From an uncultured Pseudomonadota bacterium (GTDB lineage Bacteria; Myxococcota_A; Bradymonadia; Bradymonadales; GCA-2716585): a DNA stretch of 34,045 nucleotides. The stretch covers positions 1 to 34,045 of the forward strand of contig CAKZKQ010000493.1 of assembly GCA_937123825.1 (NCBI GenBank), read 5' to 3'. A program made the translations under genes and the position numbers. This document shows positions 1-8,333 of this stretch, piece after piece; within the stretch, counting starts at the first letter, position 1; each line of letters starts with the position of its first letter. The notes under the pieces are model-generated. The model did no database searches and was not told the DNA's origin. It was given only the letters and a program-made list of their open reading frames with translations.

Positions 1-2
1 GC

Positions 3-407
3 TTGCCGGCGGACCGCGGCCCCCCGGGGGGCGGGCACGGGGGGACGCTCGACAGGGAGACGCTGGGGACCTGGGTTGAGTTGACGGTGGCGGACTCGGG
101 CAGTCAGCCCCGGCCCAAACCCCAGGAGTTTTCTCTGGGCGGTCCGCAACTGCTGGAGTTGTCGGACTTCTACTCCAAGCGTCAGGCGCTTTTGGGTGGT
201 GTGGGGTTTGGGTGGTTGCCCAGGCACCTGGCGCAGGGGCACATGGAGGCGCTGCGCCTGGTGGACTTTGAGGAGGGCTCAAGGGTGCGCCTTCAGCCAC
301 GGCTGGCACACCGACGCGGTCAGGTGCTGGGCCGAAGCGCCCAGCTTTTTGCCTCGCTCCTGATGGAAGAGGTTGCCGCCGCGCCGCTACCAGCGCCCGA
401 GGGCTGA
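3..407 (+). CDS. LysR-family transcriptional regulator, C-terminal part (5' end outside window)
   Basis: The reading frame is open to the left edge, so this is only the last ~134 residues of a longer gene; the TTG at 3 should not be read as its start. The piece looks like the second half of a LysR effector-binding domain: a strand ending in VADSGS, a helix around SDFYSKRQALLGGVGFGWLP (the usual 'helix that follows the ligand pocket, then GxGxGxLP'), and a short closing strand ALRLVDF. LysR proteins bind DNA through an N-terminal helix-turn-helix, which is not in the window, and sense a small ligand in this domain. The ligand cannot be inferred. It ends two bases before the convergent ung gene. 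Family assignment is fairly good; nothing more specific is supported. Confidence 0.68.
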   Translation: MPADRGPPGGGHGGTLDRETLGTWVELTVADSGSQPRPKPQEFSLGGPQLLELSDFYSKRQALLGGVGFGWLPRHLAQGHMEALRLVDFEEGSRVRLQPRLAHRRGQVLGRSAQLFASLLMEEVAAAPLPAPEG

Positions 408-409
408 AC

Positions 410-1093
410 TCAAATGTTGGGGATCTGCCAGTCGATGGCGTCCTTGCCCGCTTCGGTCAGCGCGGCGTTGACCTTGGAGTAGGGCTGGGAGCCAAAGAAG
501 CCGTTGTGGGCGGACAACGGCGAGGGGTGGCCGGAGCTGACGATGACGTGTTTGTCGGTGTCGACGAACTTGGCCTTCTTCTTGGCTTTGCCGCCCCAGA
601 GGACAAAGACCACGCGGTCGTCCTTCTCATTGACCTTCTTGATGACGGCGTCGGTGAACTTCTCCCAGCCCTTGCGCTGGTGAGAGTTGGCCTGCTTGTG
701 GCGCACGGTCAGGACGGCGTTGAGCATCATCACGCCCTGCTTGGCCCAGGGCTCAAGGTAGCCGTTGTTGGGGATCTCGCAGCCCAGGTCGGTCTTTAGC
801 TCTTTGTACATGTTGCGCAGCGACGGCGGGGTTTTGATGCCGGGCTTGACCGAGAAGCTCAGCCCGTGGGCCTGGCCGGGGCCGTGGTAGGGATCCTGAC
901 CAAAGAGCAGCACCGTGAGGTCGCTGTAGGGCGTGTAGGCAAAGGCCGAGAAGACGTCTTCAGGGGGAGGATAGATGGTCTGCGTGTTGCGCTCTTCTTC
1001 AACAAAGGCTTCCAGTTGTTGGAAGTAGGGTTTGTCGAATTCTTCGGCCAGCGCTTCGCGCCAGTCTTCGGGCATCAGCTCTTTCAGACCCAT
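410..1093 (-). CDS. ung: Uracil-DNA glycosylase (family 1)
   Basis: Removes uracil from DNA as the first step of base-excision repair. The 227-residue length is normal for the family. Both signature motifs are intact: GQDPYHGPGQAHG at residues 65-77 with catalytic Asp67, and HPSPLSAHNGFFG at 189-201 with His189. MLNAVLTV (123-130) carries the uracil-reading Asn. The start is the ATG at 1093, because AAAGGAGA sits just upstream. A longer frame to 1171 would add 26 residues with no family counterpart and would run through the probable promoter. It is transcribed alone, tail-to-tail with the LysR fragment. The upstream region carries GTTCA/TGAAC repeats that may be a damage-response operator (see 1162-1208). 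Confidence 0.97.
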   Translation of the reverse strand: MGLKELMPEDWREALAEEFDKPYFQQLEAFVEEERNTQTIYPPPEDVFSAFAYTPYSDLTVLLFGQDPYHGPGQAHGLSFSVKPGIKTPPSLRNMYKELKTDLGCEIPNNGYLEPWAKQGVMMLNAVLTVRHKQANSHQRKGWEKFTDAVIKKVNEKDDRVVFVLWGGKAKKKAKFVDTDKHVIVSSGHPSPLSAHNGFFGSQPYSKVNAALTEAGKDAIDWQIPNI

Positions 1094-1161
1094 CGCTTGT
1101 CTCCTTTGGCGAATGTTCTGGAGCCCCTCAACACAGCAAAAGTGTCTTGGGACAGTGGTAC

Positions 1162-1208
1162 GTTCAAACAACTGAACGCATATCTGAACATTTTGCCATT
1201 AAAGTCAA
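1162..1208 (-). promoter_or_regulatory. Putative ung promoter with GTTCA/TGAAC repeats
   Basis: Reading toward ung there is TTGACT (1203-1208) as a possible -35 and a weak AGATAT (1180-1185) 17 bases later. Between them lies AAATGTTC (complement of 1186-1193). Downstream is a perfect inverted repeat GTTCA-N6-TGAAC (1162-1177). The repeated GTTCA half-sites around a repair gene promoter suggest a repressor site, possibly LexA. The -10 match is poor, so the promoter itself is tentative. Confidence 0.35.
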
Positions 1209-1259
1209 GCAAAGACCGCCTCCCAAACGGCCTGGAACGCCGTTTATCCACCATTGGCC

Positions 1260-2624
1260 TCAAAGTGCGGTGGGATAGCGGATGAAGATCTGCTCCTGGG
1301 GTCCGGTCTGGACCATCAAATCCACCTCAATGCCCGAGCTGCAAGCGGCCGACCGGTAGTCGACCACAAAGTCCTGCCCTTCGACCAACACACAGCGCAC
1401 ACGCTGGCCATCGGGCAGCGCCTGGCATGATCGCCCTTCCATAGCGCCCTGGGTGGCCTGGCGCTCAAGCTCGACCTGGATGCGGATGTTGTCGCACATC
1501 TGAACGCTGCCGCGTGCCTGGCACGCGGCACCCTGGCTGCAGTCACTGTCGGACTGGCAGGTGGGCGGCGCGTTGGACAGACAGTTGCTCAGCGCGCTGG
1601 GGATCAGGTCGGCCATCTGCTCCAGAGCGCGCTCAAAAGGCGGGCGGCAGATGTTGGCCAGCGCGTGGTTGTTGAAAGACTCAATGACCTCGGCGTAGCG
1701 GTAGCCGGAGTAAGCGCCCTCGGCGGCGTTGTCGGGATTGAAGACATCGGGGGGACGACAGGTCGGCTGCGGGTCCTGGCCCTGCCGGTAGCGCAGGCCA
1801 TCATCGGGCGCGATGATGCCCGCCATGATCACGCGCTCAGGTTGGGGCTGACCTTCTGCGTCGCGCTTGAGCCCTGCAAAAAAGGACACATAGTCGTCCA
1901 CCGGCACCAGGATCTCAGGGTTCCACTCACAAGCACTGCCGCTGCCCAACGCCTGCGGGGTACGCATCGAGCAGTCGTTCTCGTCACTCAGGAAGTAGAC
2001 CGCCAGCAGCGCATCGTCGCGCAGGAAGCCGCTGTTGTGACCGGCCAGCAGCGCCGGACTGAGCGCCTGACGCGCGGCCTCAAGGCCCATCTCAAAGCCG
2101 CTGTCATCGCCGCCGTAGCCCACCGTCGCACGGCACCCGAAGTCCTGGCGAATGGCGTCGATCGACACCGAGCCGTCCGGGTTGTGATACCGAGGGTCTT
2201 CGGAGCTGATGATCGTCGGGGGGGCGTCCTGCGCCGTGGGACACCCAGAGACATCCACGTCAAAAGTGCAGGACTGGAACTGAAGCGGGTTGGCCACGGT
2301 CTGAAAGCGCCCCGATGACAGGGGGTTGAGCATGTGGGTCGTCACCACGGCCAACTGAAAGTCAAAGTTGTTGCGGACCAGCACCTCCACAAACCGGTCA
2401 AAGTTCTCGCGCAGGTACTGCTGCTCCTCGCACATCGAGCCAGAGTCATCCACCACCCAGAGCACATCGACCTTGGGCGCCGTGAAGCTCCGAGGCTGGT
2501 CGGTGCGCTCGGCGATGATCGTGGTGCCAAAAGGCTCGACCTCGTGGGTGTTGCAACCCACCACGCACGCCAGCCCCCACAACACCACCGCAAACTTGAG
2601 CAAAGTCTTCTGTCTCTCTCGCAT
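1260..2624 (-). CDS. VWA-domain lipoprotein, cysteine-rich
   Basis: A 454-residue lipoprotein of unknown role. It starts at the ATG at 2624 with a GAGGGG ribosome site. The frame continues upstream to 3089, but those 155 residues lack signal-peptide logic and run across an AT-rich promoter region. The N-terminus is a type II signal peptide (MRERQKTLLKFAVVLWGLAC, then VVGC), giving lipid-modified Cys24. A von Willebrand A-type domain follows: VDVLWVVDDSGSM at 52-64 supplies the DxSxS metal site (Asp59, Ser61, Ser63). A later strand reads LLAVYFLSDENDCS. The C-terminal third is rich in cysteines (CQSDSDCSQGAACQ), suggesting disulfides in the periplasm or at the surface. VWA lipoproteins of this style are common in Myxococcota and Bradymonadales and probably bind other surface proteins; no partner is evident here. 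Confidence 0.85.
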   Translation of the reverse strand: MRERQKTLLKFAVVLWGLACVVGCNTHEVEPFGTTIIAERTDQPRSFTAPKVDVLWVVDDSGSMCEEQQYLRENFDRFVEVLVRNNFDFQLAVVTTHMLNPLSSGRFQTVANPLQFQSCTFDVDVSGCPTAQDAPPTIISSEDPRYHNPDGSVSIDAIRQDFGCRATVGYGGDDSGFEMGLEAARQALSPALLAGHNSGFLRDDALLAVYFLSDENDCSMRTPQALGSGSACEWNPEILVPVDDYVSFFAGLKRDAEGQPQPERVIMAGIIAPDDGLRYRQGQDPQPTCRPPDVFNPDNAAEGAYSGYRYAEVIESFNNHALANICRPPFERALEQMADLIPSALSNCLSNAPPTCQSDSDCSQGAACQARGSVQMCDNIRIQVELERQATQGAMEGRSCQALPDGQRVRCVLVEGQDFVVDYRSAACSSGIEVDLMVQTGPQEQIFIRYPTAL

Positions 2625-2673
2625 CGCGCCACCCCTCAAGCAGGAAAAGAACGTTTGCCACCAAAACCCTTTT

Positions 2674-2728
2674 ATGCATTTATCTGCACAACCAACACAA
2701 ACAATATATGCATTTTTATGCACAAACA
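2674..2728. repeat. Paired 21-bp direct repeats in an AT-rich divergent promoter region
   Basis: Two copies of a 21-base element (2674-2694 and 2708-2728) match at 18 of 21 positions. Each has an ATGCATTT core followed by TGCACAA, and they are offset by 34 bases. The stretch is conspicuously AT-rich against its surroundings. It lies between the divergent VWA lipoprotein (start 2624) and alarmone synthetase (start 2851). Two same-orientation sites about three helical turns apart are typical of a regulator binding as tandem dimers. No known consensus is recognised. Confidence 0.5.
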
Positions 2729-2850
2729 AGCCTTTGGGCGAGTTTTTCCACAGCCTCTGCGCAAGACACCGCCGCTGCGGCGTTGAAAACCGGCCCTGAG
2801 TCCGAGACAACAGAAGGCGCAAGACCGAGCCTCGAACCCCAGGAGGGAGC

Positions 2851-3975
2851 ATGTCTGCATCGCGACAAAGGGCCATCATGGCGCAGTTCGAGGAGGCCCA
2901 GCCCTTGCTCGAAGCCCTCAAGACGCACGTCTGCGCGCAACTGGAGCCGCTGCTGGCCCCCATCGCCACCCAGTCCATCACCGCCAGGGTCAAGGCCGCC
3001 CAGAGCATCCAGGGCAAGCTGGCCAGACCCGAAAAGACGTACCAATCCCTGACAGACCTGACCGATCTGCTTGGCGTGCGGGTCATCACCTACTTTGAGG
3101 ACGGGGTGGATGAGGTCGCCCGGCGGATCGAGGCGTCTTTGGACGTGGACCTGACCCACACGATCGACAAACGGGCCTTTGAGGCGCTCGATCGCTTTGG
3201 GTACCGCTCTTTACACTACATCTGCCATGCGCCGCCGGAGCTGCTGGATGAGCATGGCCAGGGCGAAGAGCTTCGGGGGCTGCGGTTTGAGATCCAGGTG
3301 CGGACCATCTTGCAGCACGCCTGGGCCGAAATCGAGCACGACATGGGCTACAAGTCCTCCACGGAGCTGCCCGCTGTGCTGCGGCGGCGGTTTTCACGGC
3401 TCGCGGGGCTGCTGGAGTTGGCCGACGAAGAGTTTGTGGCCATCCGCAAAGCGCTGGATCTTCATCAAGAGGAGGTGCAGGCCAAGGTGGTCCAGGGCCA
3501 GGAGAGGATCCCGCTGGATTTGCACGCGCTGCGCAGTTTTCTAAGCAGCCCGCTGATGATCCGCGTGGATGAAGCGCTGGCGCAGCACCTTGGTCTGGCG
3601 CTCATCCCCGAGCCCTTCTACCCCGACTACCTGCTGCACATGCTCTCGCTGGTCGGGCTCGACCATGTGGGGGCGCTGCACAAGGCGCTCGACGCCCACC
3701 AGGGGGAGTTGGCGGCGTTCTCAGACATCTATTTTGAGTTCAGCCAAACGGCCTGGGGGTTGGCGCTCGACGATCTGGACGCGTTTCGCACGGGATACGG
3801 GCTGCTCTTTCTGGCCCACCTGCAGGTCTTCTTGGCGCCGGGGCTCGATGTGGAGCGGGTGGCGCGCGCCACGGAGTTCTTTTTGGCCCTGGATGAGGCC
3901 ACAGATGCCGGACAGGCCCGCGTGCTGGCCGCACAGTTCTGCCGCCATCGCCAGGAGCAGATCCCACTGAGTTGA
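2851..3975 (+). CDS. RelA/SpoT-type nucleotidyltransferase (stand-alone alarmone synthetase)
   Basis: Expected to transfer pyrophosphate from ATP to GTP/GDP, making (p)ppGpp or a related alarmone. The synthetase domain spans about residues 40-200. Its motifs are DLLGVRV (72-78, metal-binding Asp), GYRSLHY (117-123), and EIQVRTILQHAWAEIEHD starting at catalytic-type Glu147. There is no HD hydrolase domain before it and no TGS/ACT domains after it, so it is not a full-length Rel. The remaining ~170 residues are mostly helical and unassigned. At 374 residues it is clearly longer than classic small alarmone synthetases (~210-260). Known longer relatives include fused toxin-antitoxin synthetases such as CapRel, but the tail here cannot be equated with that. 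AGGAGGG at 2841-2847 fixes the ATG. It runs alone, tail-to-tail with the next gene. Confidence 0.85.
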   Translation: MSASRQRAIMAQFEEAQPLLEALKTHVCAQLEPLLAPIATQSITARVKAAQSIQGKLARPEKTYQSLTDLTDLLGVRVITYFEDGVDEVARRIEASLDVDLTHTIDKRAFEALDRFGYRSLHYICHAPPELLDEHGQGEELRGLRFEIQVRTILQHAWAEIEHDMGYKSSTELPAVLRRRFSRLAGLLELADEEFVAIRKALDLHQEEVQAKVVQGQERIPLDLHALRSFLSSPLMIRVDEALAQHLGLALIPEPFYPDYLLHMLSLVGLDHVGALHKALDAHQGELAAFSDIYFEFSQTAWGLALDDLDAFRTGYGLLFLAHLQVFLAPGLDVERVARATEFFLALDEATDAGQARVLAAQFCRHRQEQIPLS

Positions 3976-3982
3976 GCGCTTT

Positions 3983-6229
3983 TTAACGCATCGTCATCAC
4001 CACCGGGTAGACAACACGCACAACCCCATCGCCAGGTTGAGGAAAGACCCAGCGGCGCGCTTTCTGAGCCACACAGCGCCCCACCGTGTCGTCTCCGACC
4101 GTGTTGGACTTGATGGTCGAGGCCTTCACCTTCCCATCCACGCCGATGACAAGTTGAAAGGACAGCTTCCCTTGCAACGAGGGTTTTTTGCGGACCGCCA
4201 TCTCGTAGCAGTACTTGATTTCGCGGGCATGTCGCCGGACCACGCGCCGCACGATGTTTTTATCGAGCGCACCGTTGACGGTCGGATTGCCAAACTTGAT
4301 GCTCGGTCTGACGTTGCTGGAGAAAGGATCATGCGGCGGCGTCAGCCCAGGCTCCCCCAGGACTTTCGAGATGGCGACAGCGGCGAGGTTGGGCGAAGAG
4401 GCCGCCTCGATCAGTCGGATCAGCTCTTTGTGGTCGTCGCTCTTGTCGGAGCTGGCCCGCGCCATGGTCAGCAGCGTCCCCCAACGCCAGCCCTTGGCGT
4501 GCTTGGAGCCGCGCAGCTTCTCGGCCAGCCCCATGACCGCCACGGCACGGCGCGTGGACTGTGACGCCTCCTCAAATGCCCCCGCGCGCTTGGCCAACGG
4601 CAGCGTAAAGACGCTCTCCTTGGCGCGCGCGCCTTGCGGCGCTTTGTGTCGCAGCCTCGCGGTCGCCAGCACGTCGCTGGTGGGCGACTTCACCAATTCG
4701 ATCTCGTAGAGCGCGGTGACCTGGTGGCCAGCGCCGATCTCCCCGGCGTCCACAGCGTCGTTTCGGAAGTCCTTGTCGGCGACTTTGCGGTTTTCGTAGC
4801 CGATCAGGCGGTAGCGGGCCACCACGTCCGGGTCAAACTCGACCTGGATCTTGACGTCCTTGGCGATGACCTGGAGCGTGCCAATGAGCTGGTCTTTGAA
4901 GACACGGCGAGCCTGACGGTAGGAGTCGATGTAGTAGTAGTTGCCGTTTCCCTTGTTGGCCAACCGCTCCATGGTGTTGTCTTTGTAGTTGCCGGTGCCC
5001 AGGCCGATCGTCGAGAGCGTCACGCCTTCGAGCGTGTAGTGCTCGATCCGCTTGAGGATGTCCTCGTGCGAAGACTGGCCGATGTTGGCGTCGCCATCGG
5101 AGAGCACAATGACGCGGTTGACGTGCCCGGCCTTGAAGTGCTTGTAGGCCATCTTGTAGGCCGTCTCCATGCCGTCGGCCATCGCCGTCCCGCCGCCGCT
5201 CTGGAGCTTCTCGATGGCGTCGTGGATCCGCTTGCGATCCGACATCCCGGTGGGCTCAAGGACCTCGGTGACCGAGCCAGCGTAGGTGCACAGCGCCACC
5301 GTGTCGCCGTCCTTCAGGTGGTTGACCAGCAGATGGAGCGCTTGCTGGGCCAGCGGCAGCTTGTCGCTGCGCCCCATGGACCCCGAGTTGTCCACCAAAA
5401 ATACCAGATGGACCGGCTTGCGCTCCTGCTCGGACAGTCGCCGCCCCTGCACCCCGACCCGCATCAAGAGCGTCTTGTCCTTGCCCTTGGCAAAGGGCGA
5501 CGGGACCGCCTCCATGGCCACCGCAAAGGGCAGCTCACCGGTGGGCAGCGGATAGTCGTACTCAAAGAAGTTGACGAACTCCTCGACCCTCACCCCCTGC
5601 GGCGCCGGGCGCTGGCCTCCCAGCAGCCTGCGGCGCGCCAGCGTGTAAGAGCCGGTGTCCACGTCAATGGCAAAGGTCGACAGCGGATCTTCTCCCGGGT
5701 CCACAAAACCGTTGACCCCAGCGCTCTCATAACCTTCGGAAGCGACCGCTGGAGCCTTCAAACCGGCTTGGGGACCCCGACGCCCACGGAAGTTGGCGCC
5801 GCCACCGCCGCGCCCCACGGTTCCAATCCCAGAACCATAGGACATGCCCTGGCCTTGCCCACCACCGCCCCCTCCAACACCGATCCCACGGGTGCCAAAC
5901 GCGCCGGGAGGCATCTTGCCCACCTTTTTGAGCGCGGGCGCTTCGCCCAAAGACACAGCACCACCACTGTCCGCCGCCATGGACGGTGCGCGTTCCTCAG
6001 CAATGTCAGCGCTGGGGGTGGCTTTGCCCTCTTCTGGGGCAGTGGGCGATGGCGCAGGATCCGAAGGAGGTGCTTGCGCGGCGGGGTCCTGAGGCGCTTC
6101 CTTGACCAGCGGCTGGTTCTCCTGGGCGTCCACCGGAGCGGGGGCAGGCTCAGAAGAACACGCAGTCAACGCACAAAAGCCCATGAGGGCAAAACCAGCG
6201 CAGCCGCGCCAAAAGGTGGGGTGGGCCAT
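3983..6229 (-). CDS. VWA lipoprotein (YfbK-like) fused to an AgmX/PglI-type C-terminal domain
   Basis: A 748-residue envelope lipoprotein starting at the ATG at 6229 (AGGAGA upstream). Order of parts: type II signal peptide with lipobox LTAC (Cys24); a Pro/Ala-rich stretch to ~110; a Gly-rich segment (115-150); a YfbK-type N-terminal VWA-associated region (169-270, GEDPLSTFAIDVDTGSY); and a VWA domain from 273 with MIDAS DNSGS (Asp280, Ser282, Ser284) and LSDGD at 376-380. A YfbK-type C-terminal region extends to ~630. The last ~100 residues match the AgmX/PglI C-terminal domain of Myxococcota: VRRHAREIKYCYE (664-675), GKLSFQLVIGVDGKV, and GRCVAQKARRWVFP with paired Cys674/Cys719. That TonB-C-like fold binds envelope partners. 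The role is unknown; a scaffold or adhesion function is an inference. Confidence 0.88.
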   Translation of the reverse strand: MAHPTFWRGCAGFALMGFCALTACSSEPAPAPVDAQENQPLVKEAPQDPAAQAPPSDPAPSPTAPEEGKATPSADIAEERAPSMAADSGGAVSLGEAPALKKVGKMPPGAFGTRGIGVGGGGGGQGQGMSYGSGIGTVGRGGGGANFRGRRGPQAGLKAPAVASEGYESAGVNGFVDPGEDPLSTFAIDVDTGSYTLARRRLLGGQRPAPQGVRVEEFVNFFEYDYPLPTGELPFAVAMEAVPSPFAKGKDKTLLMRVGVQGRRLSEQERKPVHLVFLVDNSGSMGRSDKLPLAQQALHLLVNHLKDGDTVALCTYAGSVTEVLEPTGMSDRKRIHDAIEKLQSGGGTAMADGMETAYKMAYKHFKAGHVNRVIVLSDGDANIGQSSHEDILKRIEHYTLEGVTLSTIGLGTGNYKDNTMERLANKGNGNYYYIDSYRQARRVFKDQLIGTLQVIAKDVKIQVEFDPDVVARYRLIGYENRKVADKDFRNDAVDAGEIGAGHQVTALYEIELVKSPTSDVLATARLRHKAPQGARAKESVFTLPLAKRAGAFEEASQSTRRAVAVMGLAEKLRGSKHAKGWRWGTLLTMARASSDKSDDHKELIRLIEAASSPNLAAVAISKVLGEPGLTPPHDPFSSNVRPSIKFGNPTVNGALDKNIVRRVVRRHAREIKYCYEMAVRKKPSLQGKLSFQLVIGVDGKVKASTIKSNTVGDDTVGRCVAQKARRWVFPQPGDGVVRVVYPVVMTMR

Positions 6230-6414
6230 AAAAGGTCTCCTGAAAGCGTCGTTTGAAAGCACCATCATGGATCAAAGCGTCATTCAATGGGACCGCCGCA
6301 CCGCCCCAAGGTTCCCAAAAAATGCCAGAGGTGGGATTGTGGCAGTGCTTCAGCACAGTTGTGCCTGCCGACGCCGCGCCTGACCGGCCCCAAACCCCAC
6401 ACGGAGATGCCCCC

Positions 6415-7401
6415 ATGAGCCAACCAACACAAACCCCCCTCAAATGGGCTTGGTGCGCGATCATGATCGCCGTCATGGTGTGCTTGACGGCCCCTGCGCT
6501 TGCAGAAATTCCCGACCCCATCGCCAGGGTCAACCGAGTGCCCATCCCCAAAGCCCGACTTGTCGAGGCCATGGAAGACCTCGAAAAGCGCTTTGCGAGC
6601 TTTGGGGGCAACCTCCCTGCAGACCAGGTGGCCAGGTTCGAGCAGCGCGTCATTGACCGACTGATCGAAGACGAGCTTCTGGAGCAACACCTGACCAAAT
6701 CACGGATCAGAGCCACCAAAGCAGAAATCGACGCCGAGGTGGACAAAGCCCTTAAAGCATCACCCTACGAGAGCCTGGAACTGCTTCTGGAGAAGACGGG
6801 GATGACCGAGGCCGATCTGCGCACCGATCTAAAGCGGCGCCTGCGCCTCGAAAAGCTCCTGTCCAAAAACGGCGGGCTCGATGTCTCAGAGAAGGACATC
6901 GAGACGTACTACAACGACAACCTGCAACGGTTTGAGATCAAAGAGCAGGTCACCGCGTCGCACATCCTGGTCAAGGTCCCCAAAAACGCTGATGAAGAGA
7001 CTGTCAGAACGGCCCGCAAGAAGATCAACGACATCTACCGAGAGGCCACCAAACCCGGCGCCGACTTTGCCGAGGTGGCCAAAAAGTACAGCGAAGGCCC
7101 CTCTGCGCCACGCGGCGGCGATTTGGGATCATTCACCCGTGGCCGCATGGTCAAACCCTTTGAAGATGCCGCCTTTGCCACGCCCGTCGGCCAAGTCTCC
7201 AAACCACTCAAAACCGTGTTCGGCTGGCACATCCTGATCGTCCACGCCCGCGAAGACGCCCGCACCAAACCGCTCCAGGAGGTCCGCCAGGACATCAGCA
7301 CGCGTCTTAAAGCCCAAAAATTCCGCGATGCCCGTCAGGCGCTGCTCGACAAACTCCACAAGGCCGCGCGCATCAAGCGCTTCTACAAACCTGGCAACTG
7401 A
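6415..7401 (+). CDS. Parvulin-type periplasmic peptidyl-prolyl isomerase, SurA/PrsA-like
   Basis: Catalyses cis-trans isomerisation of X-Pro bonds and probably acts as a chaperone for exported proteins. A Sec signal peptide ending TAPALA-E (cleavage after ~30) directs it to the periplasm. Residues 33-175 form a SurA_N-like helical chaperone region. The rotamase domain is 178-279, with ASHILVKV (His183), GGDLGSF (234-240), the MVKPF stretch at 245-249, and FGWHILIV (269-276). Only one rotamase domain is present, against two in classical SurA. The frame is open 54 codons further upstream, but the ATG at 6415 is preferred: CGGAG precedes it and only this start exposes the signal peptide. It diverges from the VWA/AgmX gene. 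Confidence 0.92.
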   Translation: MSQPTQTPLKWAWCAIMIAVMVCLTAPALAEIPDPIARVNRVPIPKARLVEAMEDLEKRFASFGGNLPADQVARFEQRVIDRLIEDELLEQHLTKSRIRATKAEIDAEVDKALKASPYESLELLLEKTGMTEADLRTDLKRRLRLEKLLSKNGGLDVSEKDIETYYNDNLQRFEIKEQVTASHILVKVPKNADEETVRTARKKINDIYREATKPGADFAEVAKKYSEGPSAPRGGDLGSFTRGRMVKPFEDAAFATPVGQVSKPLKTVFGWHILIVHAREDARTKPLQEVRQDISTRLKAQKFRDARQALLDKLHKAARIKRFYKPGN

Positions 7402-7437
7402 ACGCACCATCCGGGAAGGGCCTGATGCGGTCCTTTG

Positions 7438-7466
7438 TTGACCCTGCGGCCATAGCGTCCAACAAT
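7438..7466 (+). promoter_or_regulatory. Putative sigma-70-type promoter for the anchored protein gene
   Basis: TTGACC (7438-7443), a 17-base spacer, then AACAAT (7461-7466; four of six consensus matches). It is well placed ~80 bases ahead of the ATG at 7550. No experimental support. Confidence 0.35.
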
Positions 7467-7549
7467 GCGTGCAGCGCGCGGGAGCAGGCACAGGTCCCAA
7501 AGGGAGAGCCCCAGCGCGCCCCACGCCAAATGTTGCAAGGGGGCAATCC

Positions 7550-8278
7550 ATGGATGAAGGCAAAAGCGTCGGGCTGATCATCGCGGCGGTTCTGGGATGT
7601 TTGGGGGTGTTGATGTGCACTGGCGGCGTCATCACCGGCGCCGGGATCCTGGTCTTCTACACCGCCTCTGAGCCCCTGGTTGAGGAAGACCCTGGGGTAT
7701 TTACAGAGACCGAAGTCGCCGAGCCTCCCAAGCCCGCCGTCGATGTCCCCGCAGGCTGGGAGCAGTACACCCACACCAAAGACTGCACCTCCTCAAACCC
7801 CGGCCTGGTGCTGACCGACTTCTCCTTCGCGCACCCCCCAGGCCACAAGTTTGAAATCTGCTCGCCCTACAACTACGTCACCCTCTTTCAAGAGGACGGC
7901 AGCGGCAAGCTCACTCGACAGCTCGGCATGGGATACCTGCGCGGGCAAGAGTCGCTCTACAACAAGCTCGTCGGCGACCTGATCAAAAACTTCGAAGCGG
8001 GCCTGCCCCAGGGCAGCCGCTTTGAAAACCGCAGCAAGGACAAATACAAAACCCAGGGCAAGTCCCTGGTGCGCCGCGATGAGGTCCTCACCCTAAGCTC
8101 CACCGTTGGCAACCTGGCCGATGGCCGCTACGCCTTCCGCTTCATCCTCCTGCCTGGACCCAACAACCAGGGCGTCTCGCTGATCCTCGTTGAGCGCATC
8201 GATGATGAAAGCACCAAAGAAGCCTTCGACTCCATGGAAGGCGACTACAAGATCATGATTGACTCCATCCGCTTCTAG
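7550..8278 (+). CDS. Membrane-anchored protein of unknown function
   Basis: I do not recognise this 242-residue protein. It starts at the ATG at 7550, behind AAGGGGG. The first ~36 residues are one long Gly/Leu/Val-rich hydrophobic segment (VGLIIAAVLGCLGVLMC...), probably one membrane helix with a short cytoplasmic tail of MDEGKS. An acidic/Pro linker follows (VEEDPGVFTETEVAEPPKP). The rest is a soluble domain of ~180 residues of mixed strand and helix, with two cysteines (KDCTSSNP and FEICSPY) that could form a disulfide outside the cytoplasm. It ends in a helix and strand, EGDYKIMIDSIRF. The layout resembles small anchored periplasmic proteins, but no catalytic motif is seen. It lies downstream of the PPIase with its own likely promoter. 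Confidence 0.72.
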   Translation: MDEGKSVGLIIAAVLGCLGVLMCTGGVITGAGILVFYTASEPLVEEDPGVFTETEVAEPPKPAVDVPAGWEQYTHTKDCTSSNPGLVLTDFSFAHPPGHKFEICSPYNYVTLFQEDGSGKLTRQLGMGYLRGQESLYNKLVGDLIKNFEAGLPQGSRFENRSKDKYKTQGKSLVRRDEVLTLSSTVGNLADGRYAFRFILLPGPNNQGVSLILVERIDDESTKEAFDSMEGDYKIMIDSIRF

Positions 8279-8333
8279 GTTCTATCCGAACGCGCCCTTT
8301 CATCCGCCAAAACCTCAAAATACCACACATCTG

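Noticed and set aside
2625..3089. Upstream extension of the VWA lipoprotein gene
   Set aside because: The internal ATG has a ribosome site and starts a lipoprotein signal; the extension crosses an AT-rich promoter and overlaps the alarmone synthetase start.
4634..6256. A 540-codon plus-strand frame opposite the VWA/AgmX gene
   Set aside because: No recognisable motif, and the minus-strand gene is well supported by lipobox, MIDAS and AgmX-type tail.
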